Below, one piece after another: positions 15,170 through 24,418 of a stretch of 40,766 bases of DNA. The stretch's first letter is position 1, and every line of letters begins with the position of its first letter. The notes beneath the pieces are model-generated. The model saw only the letters and a program-made list of their open reading frames with translations. It ran no database searches and was not told the origin of the DNA. Both the position numbers and the translations under genes were made by a program. The stretch covers positions 1-40,766 of the forward strand of contig CAJUFM010000024.1 in NCBI GenBank assembly GCA_910585745.1. The letters run 5' to 3'. This stretch comes from an uncultured Eubacterium sp. (GTDB taxonomy: Bacteria; Bacillota; Clostridia; Lachnospirales; Lachnospiraceae).

Positions 15170-16174
15170 TTAAGAAGCAATAAAGCAGACCCATTCCCTC
15201 AAAGTTTCTTTTGAAAGGATTTTAAAGTTATATTGTTTTAGGGCGGCCTCTACTTCATCCGCCTTAGTATTAATGATGCCAGAAGAGATGAAGATTCCGC
15301 CTTCTTTCAGATGAGGGCGGAGAACGCTGGACAGGGGGATGATGACATCGGCGAGGATATTTGCCACGATGATATCATATCCGCCTCCGATCTTTTCCAC
15401 GAGCGGTATGGTGTTAACCGGGGCATGGAAGGTGTAAGAGTGGTCAGAAGCCACATTGCCGATCAGGTCTCCCGCAAAGAGCTGATAGGATTCCGGGGAG
15501 ATATGATTCACCCTCATATTTTCCCTGGCGACTTCTACAGCTGTCTCATCAATATCTGTGGCAGTTGCATAGGAGGCCCCCAGCTTCAGCGCTGAGATGG
15601 CGAGAATCCCGCTTCCACAACCCACATCCAGGATGCGCTTATTCTGACAGCCGGTTTTGGACAGCGCCTGGATACAAAGTTTTGTGGTTTCATGGGTTCC
15701 TGTTCCGAAAGCGACACCGGGATCGATATCGATCACGATATCCCTGTCAGGCTGGTAGTCCTTTAATGTACATGTCTCCCAGGTGGGTTTTACGATCACC
15801 TTGTCGGCAGCTCGGAAGGGTTTGAAAAAGGTCTTCCAGTTATTGATCCAGTCTTTGTCCTCTGTCTCCGAGAGGCTCACGGTGCCGTTTCCGATATTTG
15901 TATAAGCTTTGATTTCCTGAAAGATCTCATGAACCTGGAGCATGATCTTTTCCGGATTGCAGTCCTGGGGTTCCATATAAAAGTGGACTTTGGCAGAACC
16001 GTCATTGATCTCCGGATCTGGCAGGATATCCACATACATTTGTTTTTTCTCTGACTCGCTCAGTGGAAGGTGGTCTTCGATCTCAATTCCCTCCACGCCG
16101 ATCTCGTCCAACATATAGCTCAGGATATCCACAGCGTCAGTATGGGTATCCAGTGTAAATTTGATCCACTTCAT
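15170..16174 (-). CDS. prmA: Ribosomal protein L11 methyltransferase
   Basis: This 334-residue SAM-dependent methyltransferase trimethylates lysines and the N terminus of ribosomal protein L11. The N-terminal substrate-recognition domain spans about 1-95. The Rossmann methyltransferase domain follows, with ILDVGCGSGILAIS (about 184-197) for SAM, a D in the acidic loop, and the catalytic-loop segment VANILADV near 275. I chose the ATG at 16174, just after an AGGGGGAT site. It begins 23 bases after the antiporter operon's last gene with no terminator between, so it is probably co-transcribed. That is unusual, since prmA normally sits with dnaJ or rsmE. Confidence 0.93.
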   Translation of the reverse strand: MKWIKFTLDTHTDAVDILSYMLDEIGVEGIEIEDHLPLSESEKKQMYVDILPDPEINDGSAKVHFYMEPQDCNPEKIMLQVHEIFQEIKAYTNIGNGTVSLSETEDKDWINNWKTFFKPFRAADKVIVKPTWETCTLKDYQPDRDIVIDIDPGVAFGTGTHETTKLCIQALSKTGCQNKRILDVGCGSGILAISALKLGASYATATDIDETAVEVARENMRVNHISPESYQLFAGDLIGNVASDHSYTFHAPVNTIPLVEKIGGGYDIIVANILADVIIPLSSVLRPHLKEGGIFISSGIINTKADEVEAALKQYNFKILSKETLREWVCFIAS

Positions 16175-16197
16175 AGGTGATCCCCCTTTTTCCAAAA

Positions 16198-18054
16198 TTA
16201 TTGAAGAGTGGCAAGCAGATATACCAGTGTTGCTGTAAGTCCCAGTGCAAACAAGAGAAGTCCAAAGGATACACTGTAGAGCACCAGCCTGGCAGCGCGG
16301 GTAAACTCGGTGCTTCCAACGGTGAACAGGTCTGCATAGGAAGCCCGGGATACGGGAGGCTTTTTCCGGATCTTTACATGCACCAGTGTAAAGACAGCGT
16401 CAGCCAATTTGCCGGCGGCATAGGCGAGAGGGTGATCATTGCGCACATGGGAGCGTCCCCTGGGATGCAGCAGTGTTTTCATTATGAAGATCGAAAGACC
16501 GTCCATCAGGCGGTCAGCAGCCCGGCTGAACAGAGCCCCGATAAAAGGCAGTATTTTTAAAAATATTGGTTTGTAAACCAGTTCTTCGATATCCAGCCAG
16601 GAAGGGTAAATATCGATATAACGGATATGGGAACGTCCCTCCCAGCTCTCCTGTTTCATCATGCAGGTACGGATGAAGATAAGATAGATCAGCGCTCCGA
16701 TAGAGAGTGAGATCAATATGCCTTTGAGGTTCTCCCACACAAGAATCATCTGCAGTGCCTCCGGATGCAGTCCGATGGCAGGGCAGAGAAAGCCAAAGGC
16801 ATAGAGCAGGAATATGGAGAGGGAGCCAGGTTTTGCGATACAGGTATCTTCCCGGCAGCTTTCTTCCTGGGGATGGTTGTGGAACAGGGCGAAGTACATT
16901 TTCAGCATATAGGCAAAGGTCATGCCGCCGGAAATAAGGAAGATCCATTCCACGCCCTTGTACACATCTGCGAAAGGAGATAGCTGAAAACTAATACAAA
17001 TACCATATTTATTTATATCTGCGAAAGGAGGAATGTGCATGCAGGTCTCGATTCCGTGGTGGATCAGGGTCTTGCTCACAAATCCGCTGAAAAGGGGAAC
17101 ACCGCTGATTCCCAGGGCGGCACAAAGAAACGGCAGTTTCAGCCACCGCTTGCGGTTGGCAAAACCGGCAAGACGGTTGTAATCCAGTTCCCCAGTCATG
17201 CCGAAGAGGAAGGAGACGATGGTAAAGAGGATCAGTTTAAACAAGGAATGGTTTACCGTGTGCAACAGGGCAGCCAGGGAATCGCTGCATCCAATGGCCA
17301 CCAGGATAAATCCGATCTGGGACATGGAAGAGCAGGCCAGAGTCCGTTTTACATTGGTGGAAAACAGCCCCAGCAGTCCCCCGGTGAACATCGTCAGGCA
17401 GCCCAGGATTGACAGGGCGGCCCCCCAGGCTCCTCCAGCGGGATTGTTTTGAAAAAGACATAAGCTGACCATCAGGATCCCGTAGATACCAGTTTTAGAC
17501 AGTACAGCTGAAAGTACCGTCGTACCAGCACAAGGTGCTGCAGTATAGGTCTTTGGCAGCCAGGTGTGCAGGGGAAACATGCCTGCCTTGGCGCCGAAAC
17601 CAAAGAGAAGACAGCTTCCGGCGGTGTAGAGCACAGGTGTGTCAGCCGGCGTAAAAGAAGTATCTGCCAGCTGCTGAAAGCTCAACGTCCCGAAACGCCA
17701 GTAGATCAGCATCAAACCAAAGAGCATGACAAGCCCCCCCAGGATACCATACATCAGATAGGACATGGCAGCTTTCCGGGAAGCCTGGCTCTCATCGCAT
17801 CCCACGTAGGCAAAAGAACATAAGGTCATGATCTCGAAGAAGCAGAACAGGGTAAAAAAGTCTGCGGCAGCAAAAATTCCCAGGGAAGCCGCGCCGGTCA
17901 GTATATAAAACAATAGAAAACGTCTTTTATTCCGGAAGTCCTTTAAAAGCTGGGGAAGAGTGCTGGCAGTAACCAGGTATACAGCCAGTGTGATTCCGAT
18001 AAAATAAGGGCTTAGCGGGTTTTTCAGTGTAAAACTCATCATTGAACAATCCAT
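16198..18054 (-). CDS. NuoL/HyfB-like antiporter subunit of an Mrp/Mbh-type complex
   Basis: The protein has 618 residues with about fifteen membrane spans, from the proton-conducting membrane transporter family shared by complex I (NuoL/M/N), Mrp and membrane hydrogenases. The key charged residues are present: the TM5 glutamate in FFEIMTL, the TM7 lysine in GAKAGMFPLHTWLPK and the TM8 lysine in LSKTGIYG. A longer C terminus with an amphipathic stretch and a last span resembles NuoL/HyfB. AGGAGG lies nine bases before the ATG. It is the most distal of four such subunits in the operon. It contains a 51-bp in-frame segment bounded by 14-bp direct repeats (16966-17030). Confidence 0.85.
   Translation of the reverse strand: MDCSMMSFTLKNPLSPYFIGITLAVYLVTASTLPQLLKDFRNKRRFLLFYILTGAASLGIFAAADFFTLFCFFEIMTLCSFAYVGCDESQASRKAAMSYLMYGILGGLVMLFGLMLIYWRFGTLSFQQLADTSFTPADTPVLYTAGSCLLFGFGAKAGMFPLHTWLPKTYTAAPCAGTTVLSAVLSKTGIYGILMVSLCLFQNNPAGGAWGAALSILGCLTMFTGGLLGLFSTNVKRTLACSSMSQIGFILVAIGCSDSLAALLHTVNHSLFKLILFTIVSFLFGMTGELDYNRLAGFANRKRWLKLPFLCAALGISGVPLFSGFVSKTLIHHGIETCMHIPPFADINKYGICISFQLSPFADVYKGVEWIFLISGGMTFAYMLKMYFALFHNHPQEESCREDTCIAKPGSLSIFLLYAFGFLCPAIGLHPEALQMILVWENLKGILISLSIGALIYLIFIRTCMMKQESWEGRSHIRYIDIYPSWLDIEELVYKPIFLKILPFIGALFSRAADRLMDGLSIFIMKTLLHPRGRSHVRNDHPLAYAAGKLADAVFTLVHVKIRKKPPVSRASYADLFTVGSTEFTRAARLVLYSVSFGLLLFALGLTATLVYLLATLQ
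16966..17030. repeat. 14-bp direct repeats bounding an AT-rich in-frame insert
   Basis: ATCTGCGAAAGGAG occurs at 16966-16979 and again at 17017-17030, exactly 51 bases (17 codons) apart. The bases between are AT-rich, unlike the surrounding gene. In protein the repeats read PFADI and PFADV. Confidence 0.65.
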
Positions 18055-18067
18055 ATGTTATCACCTC

Positions 18068-19588
18068 CTAGATCCGTCCTGACGCCACCTGGCTGAAAAA
18101 GTTCATCAGTGGCGCAGAATATATGCCGAATAAAAAGATCAGTATAGCAAACAGGACCATAGGTAATTTCATGAGCCAGTTTGGATCACAGACCTCCCTG
18201 GTACTGCTGTCTGCCTGTCTTTCTGTCAGGGCCTGTCCTTCTGGCGACGTTGTAGTCTTTGCTGGCAGGTAGGCTTTGATTATGATGGTAAAGATATAGA
18301 TCGATGTCAGAAAGGCGGACAGGATCAGTACACCGATCATCACTGGAGCCAGCCTGTTTCCCTGCTGCCAGGCACCGGCGGCAGCCGTAGCGATATTCCA
18401 TTTGCTGATAAAGCCAGTGAGGGGCGGAATGCCGATCAGGGCGATGCCGGCGATGGATAGGCAGGCAAATACCACGGGCATCTTTTTTCCATATCCGGAT
18501 ATTTCATATATATAGGTGCTGCCGGTCTGGTGCATGATGGCACCTACGGCAAAAAACAGCGTGATCTTCATAATGCCGTGGAAGATCATATGGGTAAAGC
18601 CTCCCACCAGTCCTCCTGGCGTCATAAGGAGAACACCCAGCAGGATATAGGAAAGGTTGCTGGAGGTGGAATAGGCGAAACGGCGCTTCAAATGCTGTTC
18701 TTTTACCGCACTGGAAGAACAGTACAGGATCGTTGCCGCCACAAACAAAAGGGCGGTATACTGCGCCCAGGTGCCCCGCAAAAATTCAGTCCCGAAAATG
18801 TAGTAAGTGATGCGGATGATGGCGAAGGCACCGGATTTGACTACGGCGACTGCATGAAGAAGGGCTGTGACCGGAGTCGGTGCGATGGAGGCGGTAGGCA
18901 GCCAGCCATGCAGCGGGAAGATTGCAGCTTTTACACCAAAGCCCAGTACCATGAATACAAAGACGGCGAGGAGCACATTGGTATCCGCTCCGATCTTGGC
19001 CGTGTCCAATACGCCGCCAAAAGTGAAATTCATAGAACTGCCATAATTCAGAATAAAGATAAAGCCAATAAAGGCAAAGGCAGCGCCTCCGATGGAATAA
19101 TAGGCGTATTTCCGGCCGGCAAATCTCGCTTCTTTTTTAAATGAGTGCATAACCAGGGGAATGGTAACCAGTGTCAGCATCTCATAGAACATGTACATGG
19201 TCATGAGGTTGGCGGACAGCGCAATACCAAGGGTGATGCCGTAGGTGATAGTGTAAAAGGAAAAAAAACGCTTCTCACTTCCCTCGTGCTTCATGTACTC
19301 AAAGGCATACAATGTGGCAAAGGGCCACAGAGTGGCTACCAGTGCCGCAAATACCATGCCAGCGCCGTCAAGATGGACGGATACCTCCAGAATGCCGGCG
19401 AGATTGATCAGTCTGGTGTAAGACAAGGGATGTGTGACCAGGAGATACCACATCAGCAGAGAATTGACCACCACGATGGTTTCCACATAGATATTTCGCT
19501 GTCTTCTGCTGTTAAATGGAAACAGCGGAAGCAGCATTCCGCCCAGTATGGGCAGAAGAACAGGTATAATAAGTAAGATTCCATTCAT
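18068..19588 (-). CDS. NuoM/MrpD-like antiporter subunit
   Basis: This is a 506-residue, fourteen-span proton-channel subunit homologous to NuoM/MrpD. The TM5 glutamate (MYMFYEMLTL), TM7 lysine (GVKAAIFPLHGWLPTAS) and TM8 lysine (VVKSGAFAIIR) of the transport path are all kept. The start is placed at 19588, after a weak GGTGAT site. A longer reading frame begins at 19645 but adds a poor, non-hydrophobic lead. It stands 13 bases upstream of the last subunit. It closely resembles the product of the next gene upstream (19652-21145), suggesting duplication. Confidence 0.85.
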   Translation of the reverse strand: MNGILLIIPVLLPILGGMLLPLFPFNSRRQRNIYVETIVVVNSLLMWYLLVTHPLSYTRLINLAGILEVSVHLDGAGMVFAALVATLWPFATLYAFEYMKHEGSEKRFFSFYTITYGITLGIALSANLMTMYMFYEMLTLVTIPLVMHSFKKEARFAGRKYAYYSIGGAAFAFIGFIFILNYGSSMNFTFGGVLDTAKIGADTNVLLAVFVFMVLGFGVKAAIFPLHGWLPTASIAPTPVTALLHAVAVVKSGAFAIIRITYYIFGTEFLRGTWAQYTALLFVAATILYCSSSAVKEQHLKRRFAYSTSSNLSYILLGVLLMTPGGLVGGFTHMIFHGIMKITLFFAVGAIMHQTGSTYIYEISGYGKKMPVVFACLSIAGIALIGIPPLTGFISKWNIATAAAGAWQQGNRLAPVMIGVLILSAFLTSIYIFTIIIKAYLPAKTTTSPEGQALTERQADSSTREVCDPNWLMKLPMVLFAILIFLFGIYSAPLMNFFSQVASGRI

Positions 19589-19651
19589 TTTATCACCATT
19601 TCTTTCATGCATGCCACAGGAAACTGCCAACAGGCAGTTCCGCAAGGCTTA

Positions 19652-21145
19652 TTAAAAAATACCATTTAGGTATGCGATATCGATGCAAAGTGTCTCAAAA
19701 CCGGAAAAGCAGATTCCCAAAATGATGGTTGCTGCCGCCAGAACTACAAGAGGGATCAGGATCCAGAGACCTGCCTCACAGCTTTTCGTTTGTTCCCCCT
19801 CCTTTACGCCCTCTGGCGTGCGGTAAAATGCATGGAAAGCGGGAACCAGAAGATATCCGGCGGTCAGCAGGGCGCTGATCAGAAGGATCACCGGACCGGC
19901 ATAACGCACAACGGGAATCCCGGACGCCAGAGCCCCCAGACAGAGGTCTTTCTTGCTGAAAAATCCACAAAATGGTGGAATTCCCACCATGGAAATCCCC
20001 AACAGGGTAAAGCAGATCAAGGTGATGGGCATTTGTTTGCCGATTCCTTTTAATTGGTCTATTTTAGTTTTTCCTGTCTTATAGATGATTGAGCCGGCAC
20101 AGAGGAACAATCCGTTTTTCATTACGGAGTGGAAGATAACATGTGCCAGCGCGCCAGCCAGCGCCAGGGGATGCATAAGCGATGCCCCAAACAGGATATA
20201 GGATACCTGGCTCACCGAAGAATAAGCGAGCCGCCGTTTGAGTATATTTTCTTTGTAGGCCAGCATCGATCCCATAAATACGGTGATCAACGTCAAGGTA
20301 ATAAATGCAGTCTGCACCCAGGTGTCTTTCAAAAATGAGACACCGGCGATATAGTAGACCACCCGGATGATCGCAAGTACCCCCATCTTCGTATTGATAC
20401 CGGAGAGGATAGCGCTTGCAGGAGCCGGAGCCACCGGATGGGCTGTGGAGAGCCAGCCATGCAGAGGGAACATACCTGCCTTGGAGCCAAAGCCCACGAT
20501 CATGCCAAAGAAGATCACCAGGAGAAAACCCTCGTGTCCTGCCACCTTTGCTGGGTCCAGAACGCCTCCTGGCGTAAAGGAAAGGGTAGTGCCGAACTGA
20601 TAGATATAGAAAAATCCCATCAGACCGAGAAATGCCCCAGCGATGGAGTAAAAGATATATTTAAAACCAGCAGATATGGCCTCTTTTGTCTGGGAGTGGA
20701 TGACATAGCCGATGGTGGCAAGGGTCATACCCTCATAGAAAAGATACATGGTAACCAGGTTTCCCGCGCTGCAGATGCCGAGAACCACCCCGAGGGTCAT
20801 AAGATGACAGCCATAAAACCGTACATTTTTCCATTCGTGTTTCATATACTCAAAAGAGTGCATAGTTACGGGAATCCACATGGCAGTAACGAGAGTTGCA
20901 AACAGTTTTCCCAGAGGGTCGAGGTGAAACATGACCGGCACGTCTTCTTTGATGTGCCAGAGGATCAAGGTGTTATCCTGAGCCGCTAGATTGGCAAGGG
21001 TGCACAGAAAAACGAAAATGGTGACCAGTCCGGTAAAGCCGGTCAGCCAGTTTCTCCGCTCTGGAAGATACTGCTCCAGACGGGGAGAAGCAAAAAATAA
21101 TATCATGCCGCAGAACAGCGGCAGTAAAACTGGTATCGCCAGCAT
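19652..21145 (-). CDS. NuoM/MrpD-like antiporter subunit (second copy)
   Basis: This 497-residue membrane transporter belongs to the same family as its downstream neighbour and shares with it the segments SFEYMKHE and KYxxYSI. The conduction residues are intact: MYLFYEGMTL (TM5 Glu), GSKAGMFPLHGWLSTAHP (TM7 Lys) and NTKMGVLAIIR (TM8 Lys). AAGGAGG is five bases before the ATG. The 96-base gap upstream of it, to the mrpD-like gene, is the largest inside this half of the operon and carries a coding-like stretch in a shifted frame (21160-21243). Confidence 0.85.
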   Translation of the reverse strand: MLAIPVLLPLFCGMILFFASPRLEQYLPERRNWLTGFTGLVTIFVFLCTLANLAAQDNTLILWHIKEDVPVMFHLDPLGKLFATLVTAMWIPVTMHSFEYMKHEWKNVRFYGCHLMTLGVVLGICSAGNLVTMYLFYEGMTLATIGYVIHSQTKEAISAGFKYIFYSIAGAFLGLMGFFYIYQFGTTLSFTPGGVLDPAKVAGHEGFLLVIFFGMIVGFGSKAGMFPLHGWLSTAHPVAPAPASAILSGINTKMGVLAIIRVVYYIAGVSFLKDTWVQTAFITLTLITVFMGSMLAYKENILKRRLAYSSVSQVSYILFGASLMHPLALAGALAHVIFHSVMKNGLFLCAGSIIYKTGKTKIDQLKGIGKQMPITLICFTLLGISMVGIPPFCGFFSKKDLCLGALASGIPVVRYAGPVILLISALLTAGYLLVPAFHAFYRTPEGVKEGEQTKSCEAGLWILIPLVVLAAATIILGICFSGFETLCIDIAYLNGIF

Positions 21146-21241
21146 AACAGCCTCCTTTATTATAGTAAAGTTCCTTTTTCGCGGAGCAAAAGAATGGCCG
21201 CAGACAATTCTTTAGAGATGCCCTTCTCAGCCGCGTCTTTA

Positions 21242-22732
21242 TCACATAAACATGTCGGTTCCCAGCTGGATGGTCTGCCATACGAGGTTGGAACCAATTC
21301 CCAGAAACAGATTCAGAAGGACAAACAGCAGGATGGCAAGAGTAAACTGCCGCTTTGCCAGGAACCCGATCCGGTCTGTCTTGTTGATCGGTGTATATAT
21401 GGTAAGTACTGTGTGAAGAAAATAAACGGCATTCAGCACTGTACTGATGGCAAGGGCGATCATGGCAGTCCAGAGCTTAAAAGGGGAGGACTCCAAAGTG
21501 GCCAGGGCAAAATAAACCTTGGAGGTAAACCCAGCAAAGAGAGGAATACCGATCATGGAGAGGGCCCCTGTGCTGAAACCGATACCGGCGATGATGTTCC
21601 GGTAGCCGGCGCCCTTTAAATCGGGAAAAAGCTTGCTGTTTCCCGATACTTCTGACAGCCCCCTGGCAGAGATAAACAGCAGGGATTTGGACGCCGCATG
21701 GGAGATGACATGAAAGAGGGCGGCGAGAATGCCCGCCTCTGTGTCCAGTCCGATACCCATGTAGACATAGCCGATCTGTGCCACCGAGGAAAATGCGATC
21801 ATCCGTCTTATGTCCATCTGGTGGATGGCGCTGACAGACCCCAGGATCATACCCAGGATACCGAAAATGAACAGGATATTTTCTATGTGGTAGTGCATGA
21901 TGATATCCAGTCCGATGACACGGTAAAATATTTTGATCAGTAAAAAGATGTAGCTCTTGGATACCAGGCTGGAGAGAATGGCGCTGGAAGCCGCCGTTCC
22001 GTAGCTGTAGGCATCCGGAAGCCAGGAATGAAAGGGAAACAGCGCAGACTTGATCGCCAGTCCCACACAGATAAATACGATGATAACTGTGAGGGGAATG
22101 GTATACTGCCCGTTGGCGTTGATCTGAATCACGCTTTCATGTATGTTAGACATGAGAAGATGTCCGGTGATCCCATAAAGCATGGAAAGTCCGATGAGGA
22201 TCAGTCCGGAACCGATCAGGCTCATGATCATGTACCTGGTAGCTGCTACCAGGGTATGTCCGGTATCCCGGATCAGGATCAGTCCGCCGGCGGCGATGGT
22301 ATTGATCTCTATGAATACATAGGCGGTAAAGAGATCGTTGGTATAGATAAGCGCCAGCAGGGAGCTCATCATAAGGTTGATCAGTACATAGAAAAGATTT
22401 TGTTTGCTTTCTATGATATCAGAGAGGATGTACTTCCCCCCTCCTAGGATCGATAGGATCATAATAAGGCTGAAAAAGACAGCCATCAGCGCCTCTAAGA
22501 TCCCCACCCGGATCTCATTGCCCCAGGGGGCCGGAAAGTGTCCCATCATAAAGGTATAGCTTTCACCGGACCGGAATACAAAGGCGAGAACAAAGGCAGA
22601 CATGCACAATATTATGGTCAAAAGTCCCATGGTCAGACGTCTTGCGTATTTTCCCCTGAGGACAGAGCAGGTGACGCCGCCAGCCAGGCACATGATAATA
22701 TTAAAAAAAGGAAAGTTCTGAACCAGGCTCAT
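21242..22732 (-). CDS. mrpD: MrpD-like antiporter subunit
   Basis: This 496-residue, fourteen-span subunit is the first of the four antiporter-like genes. It follows mrpC by one base, the order seen in Mrp operons (mrpC-mrpD). Conserved charges: the TM5 Glu in YVFIEINTI, the TM7 Lys in AIKSALFPFHSWLPDA and the TM8 Lys in VSKSYIFLLIK. It begins with MSLVQNFPFFN after a GAGGAG site, and an in-frame ATG 24 bases earlier lacks one. In Mrp complexes MrpD transports protons or sodium together with MrpA. Here a full-length MrpA is missing and other NuoM-like subunits seem to take its place. Confidence 0.87.
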   Translation of the reverse strand: MSLVQNFPFFNIIMCLAGGVTCSVLRGKYARRLTMGLLTIILCMSAFVLAFVFRSGESYTFMMGHFPAPWGNEIRVGILEALMAVFFSLIMILSILGGGKYILSDIIESKQNLFYVLINLMMSSLLALIYTNDLFTAYVFIEINTIAAGGLILIRDTGHTLVAATRYMIMSLIGSGLILIGLSMLYGITGHLLMSNIHESVIQINANGQYTIPLTVIIVFICVGLAIKSALFPFHSWLPDAYSYGTAASSAILSSLVSKSYIFLLIKIFYRVIGLDIIMHYHIENILFIFGILGMILGSVSAIHQMDIRRMIAFSSVAQIGYVYMGIGLDTEAGILAALFHVISHAASKSLLFISARGLSEVSGNSKLFPDLKGAGYRNIIAGIGFSTGALSMIGIPLFAGFTSKVYFALATLESSPFKLWTAMIALAISTVLNAVYFLHTVLTIYTPINKTDRIGFLAKRQFTLAILLFVLLNLFLGIGSNLVWQTIQLGTDMFM

Positions 22733-22733
22733 G

Positions 22734-23126
22734 CTAAATCTCCTCTCTCTTGGCACTCAGGGCGATCTGGTCGATATCCAGCGTGCCATATCGTTTGTAA
22801 AGGCGGACAGTGATGGCAAGCATCAGTGCTGTGACGCTGACAGAGACAACGATTCCTGTCAGAACGAGTCCGCTGGGGATTGGGTTCGTATATGTTTTTA
22901 CGGCATTTCCCGAAGGATCCGGGATATCTGCGCCCACCAGGATTGGTGCCAGGTGGCTCATAATGTAGCCCTTAGAAGTCAGGAACAGATAGATCGCTGT
23001 ATCCATAATATTAAATCCCATGATTTTTTTGATCAGATTTTTATGAAGAAGAAGGGTAGTCAGACCAATCCCAAAGAGGACGACGGCTGCCACTTCATAG
23101 TAATTCGTAAATATTGTGTTGTTCAT
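22734..23126 (-). CDS. mrpC: MrpC/NuoK-like subunit
   Basis: This 130-residue protein has three membrane spans (about 8-22, 28-50 and 85-107) and is homologous to NuoK/MnhC. The LLHKNLIKKIMGFNIMDTAIYLF segment (split at about 25-47) and the later IPSGLVLTGIVVSVSVTALML span are typical. The loop between spans 2 and 3, with PILVGADIPDP, matches MnhC. It starts on the base after the mrpB-like stop codon and is one base from mrpD, so translation is coupled. Confidence 0.88.
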   Translation of the reverse strand: MNNTIFTNYYEVAAVVLFGIGLTTLLLHKNLIKKIMGFNIMDTAIYLFLTSKGYIMSHLAPILVGADIPDPSGNAVKTYTNPIPSGLVLTGIVVSVSVTALMLAITVRLYKRYGTLDIDQIALSAKREEI

Positions 23127-24119
23127 CTATAATTCCCCCTTTTTAAACAGAGAGTAAAAACCGTACATTGTACAGGCTACGACCATGCCGACACAGATGT
23201 TCAGAGGCAGGATCAGTCCGCTGCTCAGGATGGCACCGGGAGTGCCTTTGGGGATAATGCTTTCGATATGATTGGCTCCAGTATAAAAGGAATAACTTTT
23301 TGCGGCGGAATAAAACAGCAGGGCAAACAGGGATATAACAGAATAGGTTTTCCGCGTGAAAAATCTACCGGTCTGCTCAAAGCCAAAGGCATTTGCCGCC
23401 AGGATCAGTCCTGCACCGATGATAGCCCCCCCGGAAAAGCCTCCCCCGGGGGAGAGATGTCCGTTCAGCACAATGTAGATTCCGAAAATCAGGATAAAGG
23501 GGGTGAGCAGGGTTGCAGCCGCTTTCAGAATTGGATCCGGTTTTACCTGTGGCGATTTTACAGCATGATTCTTCCCTTTCTTATCCGCACGCAGGAGAAT
23601 CATCACACAGGAGGCAGCGATAAAAAGTACATGGGATTCTCCCAGTGTATCAAAAGCACGGTAGTCCAGGATCATCCCCGCTACGATATTGACAGCACCA
23701 GTCTCAGCAAGGCCTTCTTCTATGTATCGCTGCACCACCTCATTGGAAGCCGGATTATGTGCACTTCCGAATGTCGGAAGGTTGGATACTGTAACCAGGA
23801 GTACGGTGATCAGTGCAAGACAAAAAAGCACTGCTATGCAGCCGTAGATCCGCTTGAAAATCGTGATTCCTTTGGTTTCCGGCCATTTTTCATACCGGTT
23901 ATATAGTTCCTTCAGTGTCTCAAGACGCTCCGGCCAATCTGTTTTCTTCTTTTTTTTATGTCGCCGCACAGGATCTTCCTTCTGGATATCTTCTTTTAAA
24001 AAGGAAGGATTCTGTTCAAAAATATCATCATACTCATGATTTTCAATGCGCTCGCCGTTCACAAAACGCTCCAGCCTGCGCCACCATGTTTTTTCATAAT
24101 CTTCTCTCGGTTTACTCAT
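23127..24119 (-). CDS. mrpB: Fused MbhE-like and MrpB-like subunit with a charged N-terminal extension
   Basis: The protein has 330 residues. Residues 1 to about 85 are a hydrophilic, highly charged cytosolic segment that includes a RHKKKKK run. A span at about 90-112 and a domain with the ILDYRAFDTLGESHVLF motif (about 150-166) correspond to the MrpA C-terminal/MbhE part. Residues about 205-330 are MrpB/MnhB, with the hallmark GHLSPGGGFSGG near 226-237 and three further spans. So two subunits that are separate in archaeal Mbh appear as one chain. It overlaps the previous gene by four bases (ATGA). The long charged front is not typical of MnhB proteins. Confidence 0.83.
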   Translation of the reverse strand: MSKPREDYEKTWWRRLERFVNGERIENHEYDDIFEQNPSFLKEDIQKEDPVRRHKKKKKTDWPERLETLKELYNRYEKWPETKGITIFKRIYGCIAVLFCLALITVLLVTVSNLPTFGSAHNPASNEVVQRYIEEGLAETGAVNIVAGMILDYRAFDTLGESHVLFIAASCVMILLRADKKGKNHAVKSPQVKPDPILKAAATLLTPFILIFGIYIVLNGHLSPGGGFSGGAIIGAGLILAANAFGFEQTGRFFTRKTYSVISLFALLFYSAAKSYSFYTGANHIESIIPKGTPGAILSSGLILPLNICVGMVVACTMYGFYSLFKKGEL

Positions 24120-24418
24120 GATCGTTCTGCCTCTTTCCCTTCATCTGTATTTTCAGCGGGGGTGTTAGCTCCGCGCTCATCCGTGTTAATGGCATGGATC
24201 CGTTTGAGGGTTACAAAAAAGAGCACGCTGGTAACACCAGCCCCCACCGCGGCTTCTGTGACGGCGAGATCCGGAGATTCCAGAATGATCCAAAGGATGC
24301 ACATGATCACGCTATATGACATAAAGATCACGATGGATGTTAAAAGATTTCTATTCAGGCATACAGCCACTGCACACAGGATGAGAAATATAACGAGTAT
24401 CAGGCTAAATATTGTCAT
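24116..24418 (-). CDS. MbhD/MrpA-C-terminal-like subunit (DUF4040)
   Basis: This 100-residue protein has three membrane spans and corresponds to the DUF4040/MbhD part that in MrpA lies C-terminal to the NuoL-like domain. The segment ILESPDLAVTEAAVGAGVTSVLF (split at about 50-72), with its conserved PDLA.TEA core, is the signature of this part. I placed the start at 24418 after AGGAAG. It overlaps mrpG by 14 bases at its 5' end and the mrpB-like gene by four at its 3' end. Together with 23127-24119 it supplies what MrpA normally carries in one chain. Confidence 0.82.
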   Translation of the reverse strand: MTIFSLILVIFLILCAVAVCLNRNLLTSIVIFMSYSVIMCILWIILESPDLAVTEAAVGAGVTSVLFFVTLKRIHAINTDERGANTPAENTDEGKEAERS

